DNA from: Scolanthus callimorphus
Lineage: Eukaryota > Cnidaria > Anthozoa > Actiniaria > Edwardsiidae
Assembly: GCA_033964015.1 (NCBI GenBank)
Contig: CM066919.1
Location: forward strand, 6,313,831-6,377,830
Direction: 5' to 3'
DNA: 64,000 nucleotides
How positions within the stretch are numbered: the first letter of the stretch is position 1; the number at the start of each line of letters is the position of its first letter. The notes beneath the pieces are model-generated. The model saw nothing but the letters and a program-made list of their open reading frames with translations. It had not been told where the DNA came from and did not search any database. Shown piece by piece: positions 51,634 through 63,318 of the stretch. The position numbers and the translations under genes were made by a program.

Positions 51634-51952
51634 CATTCTCGTACCCAGGGCTCACTGGCTCGTCACCTCGCGGGGGAGGCTCTGGTGACAACAACCGACG
51701 CATGCTCAAAAGAAAATGGTGGTTTTATGCATCACAATTACTTTTAGAGCGTTCAAGTCGAAGAGGTTCAACAAACGTCTAGGAAACTAATGCCAGTGTT
51801 ATTTCGACAGACGTTTTATAAAGCGACATCGAGATTAAGTTACTTTTATGTACGTGCGCGCCATTTCAGCCAATCAGCGAAGGCCCTCAAATGGATGTCA
51901 CCAGAGCCTCCCCTGCGAGGCGACGAGCCGGGGAGCTCTGGGTTCGAGAATG
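51634..51952. mobile_element. MULE-like MITE family 1 with internal insertion
   Basis: The ends are 'cattctcgtacccagggctc' and 'gagctctgggttcgagaatg'. The flanks 'gccatagcg' and 'gccacagcg' are a 9-bp TSD with one change. About 100 bp of unrelated sequence (roughly 51715-51860) replaces the middle of the element. Confidence 0.88.
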
Positions 51953-52102
51953 GCCACAGCGCTCTTGCTTGTGCTCTCACGGCGCGCGCAACAATTCCAT
52001 CAGAGAATATCCACGTAATCAATGCTGATAGCCGGTTGCCAATAGCAACGGAACTCGTACTTCGGATCTCGTCGTACCACTCCGGATGGTTTCTTTGAGT
52101 TT

Positions 52103-54273
52103 CTCTGTCCAAAAATTTACTTTTGAGGCGTGTTGAAAATATTTCTAATCATGAAGACGATCACAGCTATTTTGTGGCTCTGTTGGGTGTCATCGGCGTA
52201 TTTGCTATCATCAAGACTCACGATTTTCCAGGTAAGATGAGGGAAAACTTTAAGATGTTCGTGAAATAAGAAAATTATCGAAAGCTCCCAAAAACAAAAC
52301 GTGCAAATTTTAGGAAAATCATTGGAAGAAGAAATAGAAAACAAAAACAAAAGATGAAAGTTGCAAAAATGTACGCGAAATGTAAAAAAAAAAGAATTTT
52401 GCTGGTTACGCCTTTTTTGCAGCGCTCACGAGTACATTACACAATATCGCGTCTTCGACAGTTTTCAAGCTGTCGAAATCGTGGTGATCCGGTATCTTTT
52501 TGCATGTTTTCTTTTCATCAAATATTGACCATAAACTTTAACTAGAAAATGCAAGGATTTCGGGAAATTCCGGACAGACAAATAGGAACTTGGTGGTATA
52601 GACAGACCTTCAAACATTTCATGGCCAAGGGTAAAAATTGCTAATCTTCTCTCCCCAGCAACTCCTGATATCTACCAAGTTGTCATCGCGAGCTTTGTGA
52701 ACGGTATCAGACATCATGGGAAGATAACCAAATCACAATTGACTATCTCACTTCCCTTGCTCAAGAGACCTTAACACCATGGAGGAGGGATACATCCGGG
52801 GAAGCTTGTGCGTGATCCACTTTATTATAAATCTGTTTCTGGAGGGCGACGTCCCTCCCCCTGACGTGGCGGAAATGGCGCTGTATCGAATGTACTTTAG
52901 ACTTATCTGCACCGCGGCAATCCTCAAGATATCATATGTATTCATTATCATCCTGTTCAAGGCATTCTTACCATGGTAAGTAAACTTGTCTGATAATGAT
53001 TTGCAAGGGCCCTTCCATCTAGCCACATGCACTTTAGGAGAAGAATCTATTTTAAATTTTTGAAATTCAAACCCTTGGATATTATTTCTGTGATTTAGCC
53101 ACCATGGTTGCTCTCTGGTCTACAGACGAACGCAAATGCAGACGTAAGCGCAAGGAAATCGAGACGTTGGGTTCCTATGCGCTTGTGCTTGCATCAAGTG
53201 TAAAGTCCTGGCTAGCGCGCAACAAAGCCGGACACATTTTTCCTTCATGTTTCCTTCTTGTTTCCTTCATTGTTGCGCGCAACACATTTTGTAGCCAGGA
53301 CACACAGAAATGTTTCTTCACAAGACAAGAAAAATTTGATGTGTCCGAGACACACGCGTGTGATGTTTCTAGTTTAGCCACTCGGGGAAACATGCAGGAC
53401 ACAAATGTTGCGCGCTACACGTGTCCTAGTTTAGCCGTAGCTTTAAGCTACCTTGCGTCAAGTGTAAGTCAAGCGAACGCAAGCGCGAGTAAATGTTTAG
53501 TGTTAATTTTAAGCTTGCGCTTGCGTCGCTGTGATTTATGTACTTGCCTTATACTTATACTTGCCTGCCTTATACTGCGCTTGCGTTCTTGTATAGAGCA
53601 GATTTCGTATGACTGTGTAAAGCGCCGAGAAAGACTTGTACCGCGCCGGGACCGTGCCGCGACTACGTGATTTCGTTCGGTATCTACAGCAGGCCAGGTT
53701 CCGTGCCGCCACCGCGCGACAGTGCCGCGCCGTGTCACGGTACTTTTCACAGTCATACGAAATCTGCTCTAAACCAGGCCTAAGACCCTCACCCTGGAGT
53801 TTTAGGTCCTCGACAGGGTGTAACGCGTGTTTTGACGTCTCTTCCTATCATTGGCTCCTTTTTAAGAGCGTCACATCAATCAAATTGCGACGCGTACAGG
53901 TCTTTGTTAAACTTTGATAAATGAATGACATTGTGACCATAGTTTTCTTTGACTTCTCCAACCAAGAGCACACAAGGAAATAAATGATTTGATGTATCAA
54001 TTTTTCTGACCGAAAAAATTCTTGAAATTCTTGGTCAACATCAGCCAATACCAATAGCCTCCCGTTTTGCCAAGCGTATTCCTATTTGTCGCTCTATTCG
54101 TAGCGCGCGCACACCTCCTTGGTAATTGTAAAACCAGTGCCGTCCAAGTTTCAAATTTCTTTTTCGTGCCAATTCCGATCACATAACGTGTTTTTTGTTT
54201 CTCTTACAGGCTCATCAGACGCTACAAAATCCAGCTCTTCAAACTTCCAGTATCTGTGCCACCTTCATGCTAG
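52103..54273 (+). CDS. Unrecognised small membrane protein, at least 3 exons (tentative)
   Basis: The exons that join in phase are ~52103-52230 (5' border uncertain; ...DHSYFVALLGVIGVFAIIK..., a hydrophobic segment), 52659-52975 and 54211-54273, with good donors (GTAAGA, GTAAGT) and acceptors (CCCCAG, CTTACAG). Exon 2 begins ATPDIYQVVIASFVNGIRHH; after a one-base jump near 52769 (cc run) it continues MEEGYIRGSLCVIHFIINLF and a second hydrophobic stretch (LKISYVFIIILFKAF). Removing one base makes the phase fit the last exon (LIRRYKIQLFKLPVSVPPSC, stop at 54271-54273). I do not recognise the family. An alternative reading of exon 1 as a signal peptide (MKTITAILWLCWVSSAYL) runs into a stop in exon 2. 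An upstream exon is needed for a start codon. Confidence 0.45.
53207..53433. mobile_element. Degraded MITE related to 35442-35679
   Basis: Shared blocks 'cattttgtagccaggacaca' (near match), 'aatgtttcttc', 'gaaacatgcaggacaca' and 'cgctacacgtgtcctagttt'. It overlaps the 188-codon open frame at 53104-53670, which is therefore not taken as a gene. Confidence 0.7.
53595..53770. mobile_element. MITE family 3, copy 3
   Basis: 'agagcagatttcgtatgact' at the left and the exact inverse 'agtcatacgaaatctgctct' at the right, with inner 'gtaccgcgccg' / 'gtgccgcgccg' blocks. It lies between the last two exons of the tentative membrane-protein gene. Confidence 0.9.
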
Positions 54274-54849
54274 CATCTACTGCTTGCATAATTTCCATAT
54301 TTACTGACGTACTTTTCCAAGTATAATAAAATGATGAACCACTTGACGAATCGCGCATCACAGTTGTTTGTACTTTGTATTGTTTGTACTGTTGCATTTC
54401 GTCGTAAGTCAGTTGCTTTACTGCAATATTGAAATGACTTTAGAGCGGTTTTCATACGGCTGTAGTGAAACCAATCGCAAAGTAATTACACCAATTCTGA
54501 ATAAAACCTATAGGAGTAATTACAAAGTAATTGCGAATACTCACGACAGTCATCTGAAATCCTCTATTTTAGGTCGGTGTTTCGACAAAGTTTGTTTCAC
54601 TTTTTAGCTCCTGATTTCACAGGGACAACCAATCACAAGAGATCAAACGTACTCACGCTGTCTTCGCTGTAATCAAGAGAAGCTGTAATTGTGATTAAGT
54701 TTTCTCGCGCAGGTTCACTATCCGCAGCGGGCTGCCTGTGGTATTAAAATTTCGTCTCAGGCCCTTTGGCCGAGTAAAAGAAAACTGAAAACTGTGACCA
54801 AGAGTACGTTTTTTATTTCTCGAGATCTACTCTCGCGCTAATTAATAGG

Positions 54850-56600
54850 CATTAACGCTGCATAAATACAGTAGGAGCCTCGATTTTGAAGCTGAAATGG
54901 TCAAATTATATGAAGGCAGATTCGAGACAAAAATCCGTAATCGGCACTTTCCCATTCAACTCGTCGTGTTGTGAGGTCATCTCGTCGTGTCATCATTGAT
55001 TGGCCTGTCCGGTCGACTCGTCGACTTCCAGGGTTCGTCCCGCTGTTCTCCGAGTTCGATTCGTCGTGTTTCGAGTTCGTCCCGCCGTTCTCCGAATTCG
55101 ACTCGTCGACTTCCAAGTTCGTCCCACCTTTCTCCGAGTTCGACAGTCGTCGTGTTCCGAGTTCGCCACGTCGTTTCTCGGCTTCGAATAGTCGTTGTCC
55201 GAGTTCATCTCGACGGTTACTGTCCACTCTCGACTCGTCAAGTGCAAGTTGTCCCGCCGTATCCGATATCGACTCGTCGTGCTCCGAGTTCGTCTCGTCA
55301 TTTCTCGGGATCGATCGCTGTCTGAGTAGTTCTCGTTTTGGTGGTTTTGCTGGCACGCTTTCGTCTCATCGAGTGCCAGATCTACTCGTCGATAGTTCCC
55401 TAAGTACCAATCTCTGATCTCTTCGGTTGGGTTTCCTGTGCCGAGCCACAACAAAATGGCGACGAGCAGTGTCAAAGTTGGCATGGATAAACAACTTATC
55501 TAATTTGGGATGAGCCCAAAACAGTTTTCTTTAAGATCGTTCCCATATTTTTCAAGGCCTCACACTTAACTCAAACTCAATCAATAACTCGATTATCAAG
55601 CCAATATCTCATGTTTTTTTTTCTATTTTTCCTCAGAGTGCCGACCAGCTTATCAATCAATCAAGCAATCTTTATTTCACTTTACAAGATATACAATAAA
55701 TGTATACCAGTGATTGTAATAAGAGAGCATGATATAATTGGCAATACTTCCTCGTCTGCTACTCCTTCTACTAGTACAACAATCAAACTTTATTTCAACA
55801 CAGAATCGTTTCATAAAATTACAATGTAAAAATATGCTCTTCCAAAGAGCTGTGTATTATTAAAAACTATTTATCTATCTATCAACACCTACTTTCCCTA
55901 CATTGACTACGAGAGCGGTAGCAATCTAGAGGTTCATGTCAGAAAAATAAATCATGTCATTTCCCGCGTGCCCAAACCTTTCGTCTTTTTTAGGTGGAAA
56001 ATATCCCTTTTCAACATCTCTCAAGATGCTCCTCGCCATATTGATTTCCCGCGTATTCGTGTTGGGCCGTGGTGACTTATGGGACTGGAAATATTGATCC
56101 AGTGGGGTGGGGGTAGGAATGTTTTGTCGGCGAGACGATCTCGGAACACGACGAGACGAAAGCGTGGTCAGCAAGCAACGGTTCGAAGTGGAACGCAGCG
56201 AGACGAATGGACAGGCGATGGACCGAACTGAAAACACGACGAGTCGAACTCAGAGATCGGGGTACGAGCTTGCAAGTCGAGGAGTCGAACTCGGAGAACG
56301 GTGGGACGAACTCGGAGCACGACGAGTCGAACTCGGAGAACGCGGAGGGACGAACTCGGAACACGACGAGTCGAACTCTGAGAACAGCGGGACGAACTTG
56401 GAACACGACGAGTCACGCTCAGAGAACGGCGGGACGAACCTGGGAAGTCGACGAGTCCATTGGACAGGCCAATCAATGATGACACGACGAGATGACTTCA
56501 CAACACGGCGAGATGGGCAAGTGACGATTACGGATTTTTGTCTCGAATCTGCCTTCATAAAATTAAGGCTCCCACAGTTTTTATGCGCATTAATTTGATT
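54850..56600. mobile_element. Foldback-type element with 42-bp tandem repeats in its arms
   Basis: The arms (about 54850-55330 and 56130-56600) are inverted copies: 'gattggcctgtccggtcgac' on the left versus 'ggacaggccaatca' on the right, and 'tacggatttttgtctcgaat' outward of it. Each arm holds several degenerate copies of a 42-bp unit made of 'gagttcgactcgtcgtgttc' plus 'cgagttcgtcccgccgttct'. Since 42 is a multiple of three, long Ser/Arg/Glu-rich open frames appear in several phases on both strands; they are not genes. The unique middle (55480-56100) has no conserved frame. Foldback (FB-like) transposons have this architecture. Confidence 0.78.
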
Positions 56601-57299
56601 AATATTCAGCGATTGAGCATGAGAGAATTCGAAACTTGACATTTCGTCGTTTTTATACGCTGCGCTTTGAAAACACAGAAATGGCTTTGTTTATTCTTTG
56701 CGTCAATCAAGTAATCTGAACCAATCATGTAGTAGTAGGAGACAGAACATCAGATGCAGATTAGAGTATATTCTGCGAGGCAAAGCGGAAATAACATTTG
56801 GTGATTTATTTCCTTTGAAAATTGTATTCGGCTGCAGATTTCTAATTCGCTCTCCCGTCCATATAATTTTTACACGGTCTGTACATAGCTGATAAAAGGC
56901 AAAATAGCAGATAAAATGCGCAGAAACATAAACGTTTTAGGAGTTCTAATTGCGTAAAGACACTCCCGCAGTAAAATGAACATCCAGTGGTGTACCAGAG
57001 CATGCGCAGCACTGCCAGTGCAGCGAGGACTGGGTGCAACTCCCAGCTGGGTGATCTGTGGTTGCAGAAGTAAGATACAGCGAAAACCAGAGGAAGATAG
57101 GCATGAGGAAAAAAGAGAAGATATCAAAATGAGAGATACCGGTTTGTTTTTCATATAGTCCGGCGGAAATTAGCGAAAAAATTGCGCACTTTTGACTAAA
57201 GGCGCCAAACTTTGCATGTTAATAGCGGAAGCGCCGCTTGTAAAATTGACAGTTGGCCCAAAAAGCTGGAAAATGCTGAATGTTAGAAAACGCGTAAAA

Positions 57300-58490
57300 C
57301 ATAAAAGGTTTATGTCAAACTGTCGTGCAGGTAAAGCATTATTCTTGTGTAAATCTGATATGATTTAGTTAAGATTTGATAAAATTATAGCTGTGTGAAT
57401 ATTTTCACAAGAGACAATGAGTGAGAGGTTTAGCAGGCCTGATGAGATCTAATTAACGAAAAGCCATATAAAAAATATTCATAAATCCGAAACGCGCTAA
57501 ACTCAAAACGAAATCTCACAGAAATCATATCAGATTTACACAAGAAATAATACTTTACCTGCACGACAGTTTAACATAAACCTTTTTTTTATTTTACGCG
57601 TTTTCTAAAATTCAGCATTTTCCGGCTTTTTGGGCTAAAAAATCAAGTCTCTGAATTTTATAAATATCATAACAAATCTTACATAACTAAAAAGAGTATC
57701 AAAAGTTTGACACAATATCTAAATATAGGCTTGATCAGATGGTTATTGACCGAATTACGGTGGTTTGAAACTTTTAGGGAACTCGACTAAAATTAAGCCA
57801 GAAGTGTCAGGCATTCCTGGCGAAATGAAATGTTTATTCTTAGTTTTTTTTTTCTCGCCGAATATATGATAAATTGAAACATGGTTTAAAAGATTTCCAA
57901 TAACAATATTCTTTTGTACCACGCTTGAGACGTCAAAATGATTGAATTCTAGTGTTGATTGGATATCAATGCTGACCGATATACAAGTTGAAAAAGTTAG
58001 AAGATTAGAAGAACGCATAGACTTCCAGACATTTTGCACGGAACGCCTGACACTCCTGGCTGAATTTTGTCGAGTTCCCTAAAAAATTCAAACCACTGTA
58101 ATTCGGTCAATAACCATCTGATCAAGCCTATATTTAGATATTGTGTCAAACTTTTCATACTCTTTTTAATTATGTAAGATTTGTTTTGATACTTATAAAA
58201 TTGAGACAGCTGATTATTTGGCCCAAAAAGCCGGAAAATGCTGAATTTTAAAAAAACGCCTAAAATAAAAAAAAAGGTTTATGTCAAACTGTCGTGCAGG
58301 TAAAGCATTATTTCTTGTGTAAATCTGATATGATTTTGTTAAGATTTGATAAAGTTAAAGCTGTGTGAATATTTTCACAAGAGACAATGAGTGAGAGGTT
58401 TATCAGACTGATGAGATCTCATTAACGAACACCCCATATAAAAAATATTCATCAATTCGAAACGCGCTAAAATCAAAACAAAATCTCACT
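57300..58490. repeat. Direct and inverted copies of a ~200-bp block
   Basis: 'gtcgtgcaggtaaagcatta' at 57310-57350 recurs directly at about 58290 and inverted near 57555. The following 'tgtgaatattttcacaagag' and 'acaatgagtgagaggttta' blocks recur at 57400 and 58365. An inverted pair 'gttattgaccgaattacg' (57742) and 'cgtaattcggtcaataac'-like (58095) encloses 57755-58080. This forms the core of the large complex. Confidence 0.8.
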
Positions 58491-58499
58491 AGATTTATG

Positions 58500-59109
58500 C
58501 AAGCTGAAATAGTGTTTAATGTCCTCTTGGTGTTCTTGTCTTCTAGGGCTATCAAGCGGAGACGAGAAGTAAATCTCACTCTGAATAATGGGAAATTTCC
58601 CAGTCTCCATCGAGAGCTTGCCGCTCCACGTTCTAGACGCTATAACCTCCTACCTAATTCACTCTTCCTGGTCACTTATCTCATCTGAGGGCTTTTTTTC
58701 TAAGACGCCTTACTATATGCGTTATGGAGTTACATGTAAGTTCTGTGCACTGTAGACAGCGCTGGTATGATCATTAATATAGAGTTGTACAATGTATAAG
58801 TTTCGGTTGCGTTCTTAACTAAAACCATTCAGAGATGCGTCTCACTTGAGTTGCCCGAAAACGGTTCTCTAATCACCATTATCGTAATCTGCACGCATTG
58901 CAAATTTTTGTAGGCCTGGCACTCTAAATTTCCTTTTCGCAAACTACCAATTTACATTAAACTGGATTGGTAGTTTTGCTTGAAAAAGAAAAAAAGAAGA
59001 CATCAGGGATTCGATTTACTAAAGCGCCTTACGTAAGGAGATATAACGCATATTTGTGTCACTTAATATTTAAGTCGCTCTATTGTCTGTTCTTTGGATC
59101 TCAATCTAA
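58500..59109. other. Sequence between repeat blocks, nothing recognised
   Basis: AT-rich sequence without a supported gene. The short open frames here have no recognisable motif. Confidence 0.4.
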
Positions 59110-59779
59110 TTGCCTTAATATTTCTGCGCGTCCTCTTGCGCACGTTGAGCAGCGTCCCTGTAATTCAGTACAAGTTCCTTTTGACTGCGAGAGCGGCGAG
59201 TATAGAGCTTCAAGATGTATTTATTATTTACAAAATGTTCATTTGTAAGGCTTTTGGCCTTATGAAACAAGCATATGAAAAACAAACCGGTATCTCTCAT
59301 TTTGATATCTTCCTCTAGTTTTCGCTGTATCTTACTCCTACAACCACAGAATCACCCAGCTGGGAGTTGCACCCAGTCCTCGCTGCACTGGCCGGCCGTG
59401 CTGCGCATGCTCTAGTACACCACTGGATGTTTATTTTACTGCGGTATTGTCTTTCTACGCAATTAAACCTCCTAAAACGTTTATGTTTCTGCGCATTTTA
59501 TCTGCTATTTAAAAAAAAAAAATTAATTATGGAAGGGAAGATAGCAAACGAGAAATAACTGCAGCCGAATACAATTTTCAAACCGTTAATGCCTATATTA
59601 ATTAGACTGTAGATAAAAAAAACCGAACTCTTGGTCGCAATTTTGTTTGTTTTTTACTCGGACAAAGGCCCTGAGACGAAATTTAAAACCACAGGCAGCC
59701 CGCTGCAGATACGTGCGCGAGATCATTTGGAATACATGTTCAACAATAGAACGAAGCAATGTGTATAAATACAAATGAA

Positions 59780-62700
59780 CCTCGTATTTGGACATGAGAG
59801 CCTCCTATGTGGACATGAGAGCCTCCTATGTGGACATGAGAGCATCGCGTCATTGGACATGAGAGCATCCTATGTGGACATGAGAGTATCCTATGTTGAC
59901 ATGAGAGCATCCTATGTGGACATGAGAGCATCCTATGTGGACACAAGAGCCTCCTATGTGGACACGAGAGCCTCCTATGCGGACATGAGAGCATCCTATG
60001 TGGACATGAAAGTATCCTATGTGGACATGAGAGTATCCTATGTGGACATGAGAGCCTCCTATGTGGACATGAGAGCATCCTATGTGGACATGAGAGCCTC
60101 CTATGAGGACATGAGAGCATCCTATGTGGACATGAGAGCCTCCTATGTGGACATGAGAGCATCCTATGTGGACATGAGAGTCTCCTATGTGGACATGAGA
60201 GCATCCTATGTGGACATGAGAGTCTCCTATGTGGACATGAGAGCATCCTATGTGGACATGAGAGCATCCTATTTGGACATGAGAGTATCCTATGTGGACA
60301 TGAGAGCATCCTATGTGGACATGAGAGTATCCTATGTGGACATGAGAGCCTCCTATGCGGACATGAGAGCATCCTATGTGGACATGAGAGTATCCTATGT
60401 GGACATGAGAGCATCCTATGTGGACATGAGAGTATCCTATGTGGACATGAGAGCCTCCTATGTGGACACGAGAGCCTACTATGTGGACATGAGAGCATCC
60501 TATGTGGACATGAGAGCCTCCTATGCGGACATGAGAGCATCCTATGTGGACATGAGAGTATCCTATGTGGACATGAGAGCATCCTATGTGGTCATGAGAG
60601 TATCCTATGTGGACATGAGAGCATCCTATGTGGACATGAGAGTATCCTATGTGGACATGAGAGCCTCCTATGTGGACATGAGAGCATCCTATGTGGACAT
60701 GAGAGTATCCTATGTGGACATGAGAGCCTCCTATGTGGACATGAGAGTCTCCTATGTGGACACGAGAGCCTCCTATGTGGACACGAGAGCATCCTATGTG
60801 GACATGAGAGTCTCCTATGTGGACATGAGAGTCTCCTATGTGGACATGAGAGTCTCCTATGTGGACATGAGAGTCTCCTATGTGGACATGAGAGCATCCT
60901 ATGTGGACATGAGAGCATTCTATGTGGACATGAGAGCATCCTATGTGGACATGAGAGCATCCTATGTGGACATGAGAGCCTCCTATGTGGACATGAGAGC
61001 ATCCTATGTGGACATGAGAGCCTCCTATGTGGACATGAGAGCATCCTATGTGGACATGAGAGCATCCTATGTGGACATGAGAGCATCCTATGTGGACATG
61101 AGAGCATTCTATGTGGACATGAGAACATCCTATGTTACATGAGAGCATCCTATGTGGACATGAGAGTATCCTATGTGGACATGAGAGCAACCTATGTGTG
61201 GACATGAGAGCATCCTATGTGGACATGAGAGCATCCTATGTGGACATGAGAGCATCCTATGTGGACATGAGAGCATCCTATGTGGACATGAGAGCCTCCT
61301 ATGTGGACATGAGAGCATCGCGTATTTGGACATGAGAGCATCCTATGTGGACATGACAGTCTCCTATGTGGACATGAGAGCATCCTATGTGGACATGAGA
61401 GCATCCTATGTGGACATGAGAGCATCCTATGTGGACATGAGAGTCTCCTATGTGGACATGAGAGTATCCTATGTGGACATGAGAGCCTCGTATGCGGACA
61501 TGAGAGCATCCTATGTGGACATGAGAGCATCCTATTTGGACATGAGAGCATCCTATGTGGACATGAGAGTCTCCTATGTGGACATGAGAGTCTCCTATGT
61601 GGACATGAGAGCATCCTATGTGGACATGAGAGCATCCTATGTGGACATGAGAGCATCCTATGTTGACATGAGAGCATCCTATGTGGACATGAGAGCATCC
61701 TATGTGGACATGAGAGTCTCCTATGTGGACATGAGAGCATCCTATGTTGACATGAGAGCATCCTATGTGGACATGAGAGCATCCTATGTGTGGACATGAG
61801 AGCATCCTATGTGGACATGAGAGCATCCTATGTTGACATGAGAGCATCCTATGTGGACATGAGAGCATCCTATGTGGACATGAGAGTCTCCTATGTGGAC
61901 ATGAGAGCATCCTATGTGGACATGAGAGTATCCTATGTGGACATGAGAGCATCCTATGTGTGGACATGAGAGCATCCTATGTGGACATGAGAGCATCCTA
62001 TGTGGACATGAGAGCATCCTATGTGGACATGAGAGCATCCTATGTGGACATGAGAGCCTCCTATGTGGACATGAGAGCATCGCGTATTTGGACATGAGAG
62101 CCTCCTATGTGAACATGAGAGCATCCTATGTGGACATGAGAGTCTCCTATGTGGACATGAGAGCATCCTATGTGGACATGAGAGCATCCTATGTGGACAT
62201 GAGAGCATCCTATGTGGACATGAGAGTCTCCTATGTGAACATGAGAGCATCCTATGTGGACATGAGAGTCTCCTATGTGGACATGAGAGCATCCTATGTG
62301 GACATGAGAGCATCCTATGTGGACATGAGAGCATCCTATGTGGACATGAGAGTCTCCTATGTGGACATGAGAGTATCCTATGTGGACATGAGAGCCTCCT
62401 ATGCGGACATGAGAGCATCCTATGTGGACATGAGACCATCCTATTTGGACATGAGAGCATCCTATGTGGACATGAGAGTCTCCTATGTGGACATGAGAGT
62501 CTCCTATGTGGACATGAGAGCATCCTATGTGGACATGAGAGCCTCCTATGTGGACATGAGAGCATCGCGTATTTGGACATGAGAGCCTCCTATGTGAACA
62601 TGAGAGCATCCTATGTGGACATGAGAGTCTCCTATGTGGACATGAGAGCATCCTATGTGGACATGAGAGCATCCTATGTGGACATGAGAGCATCCTATGT

Positions 62701-63318
62701 GGACATGAGAGTCTCCTATGTGAACATGAGAGCATCCTATGTGGACATGAGAGTCTCCTATGTGGACATGAGAGCATCCTATGTGGACATGAGAGCATCC
62801 TATGTGGACATGAGAGCATCCTATGTGGACATGAGAGTCTCCTATGTGGACATGAGAGTATCCTATGTGGACATGAGAGCCTCCTATGCGGACATGAGAG
62901 CATCCTATGTGGACATGAGACCATCCTATTTGGACATGAGAGCATCCTATGTGGACATGAGAGTCTCCTATGTGGACATGAGAGTCTCCTATGTGGACAT
63001 GAGAGCATCCTATGTGGACATGAGAGCATCCTATGTGGACATGAGAGCATCCTATGTTGACATGAGAGCATCCTATGTGGACATGAGAGCATCCTATGTG
63101 GACATGAGAGTCTCCTATGTGGACATGAGAGCATCCTATGTTGACATGAGAGCATCCTATGTGGACATGAGAGCATCCTATGTGTGGACATGAGAGCATC
63201 CTATGTGGACATGAGAGCATCCTATGTGGGCATGAGAGCATCCTATGTGGACATGAGAGTATCCTATGTTGACATGAGAGCATCCTATGTGGACATGAGA
63301 GCATCGTATTTGGACATC
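59780..63318. repeat. 3.5-kb satellite of ~168 tandem 21-bp units
   Basis: The unit is 'tcctatgtggacatgagag' plus two variable bases (ca, cc, ta or tc). Variation is concentrated at those two bases; rarer changes are 'ttggac', 'gcggac', 'ttgac' and 'gaac'. Longer-period structure is clear: the variant 'gcatcgcgtatttggac' occurs at about 61313, 62077 and 62562 (also 59845 in an altered form), and the 485-bp segments starting at 62077 and 62562 are almost identical over most of their length. A +2-bp variant 'tatgtgtggac' occurs near 61193, 61787, 61956 and 63181. Both array ends carry 'tcgtatttggacat'. Long frames are open on both strands because 21 is a multiple of 3; the +2 units break them, so I do not call a protein. 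Confidence 0.95.

Larger units (their letters stand above)
54725..59716. mobile_element. Large nested inverted-repeat complex
   Basis: Outer arms: 54725-54855 plus 56815-57160 on the left are matched inverted by 59110-59716 on the right. Shared blocks are 'gcagcgggctgcctgtggt', 'gaaaattgtattcggctgca', 'acataaacgttttagga' and 'catccagtggtgtac'. The left arm is split by a foldback element (54850-56600) plus about 200 bp; the right arm is uninterrupted at the matching point (near 59587). Inside lie two further copies of a block beginning 'gtttatgtcaaactgtcgtg' (57303, 58269; inverted near 57570) and an inverted pair around 57750 and 58070 ('ccgaattacggtggtttgaa'). No transposase or reverse transcriptase frame is seen. 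Confidence 0.8.

Noticed and set aside
53104..53670. 188-codon plus-strand open frame
   Set aside because: Much of it consists of two MITEs also found elsewhere (53207-53433 and 53595 onward), and no protein motif is visible.
54971..56598. Ser/Arg/Glu-rich frames on both strands
   Set aside because: They come from the 42-bp tandem repeats of the foldback element arms and appear in several phases at once.
57430..57475. Hammerhead-like core ('ctgatgag' followed by 'cgaaa')
   Set aside because: The bases between cannot form stem II, and the sister copy near 58405 lacks the GAAA box.
59775..61142. 455-codon open frame made of a seven-residue repeat in the satellite
   Set aside because: Equally long frames are open in several phases on both strands because the unit is 21 bp; +2-bp units and a deletion near 61134 break the frame; unit variation is not synonymous-biased.
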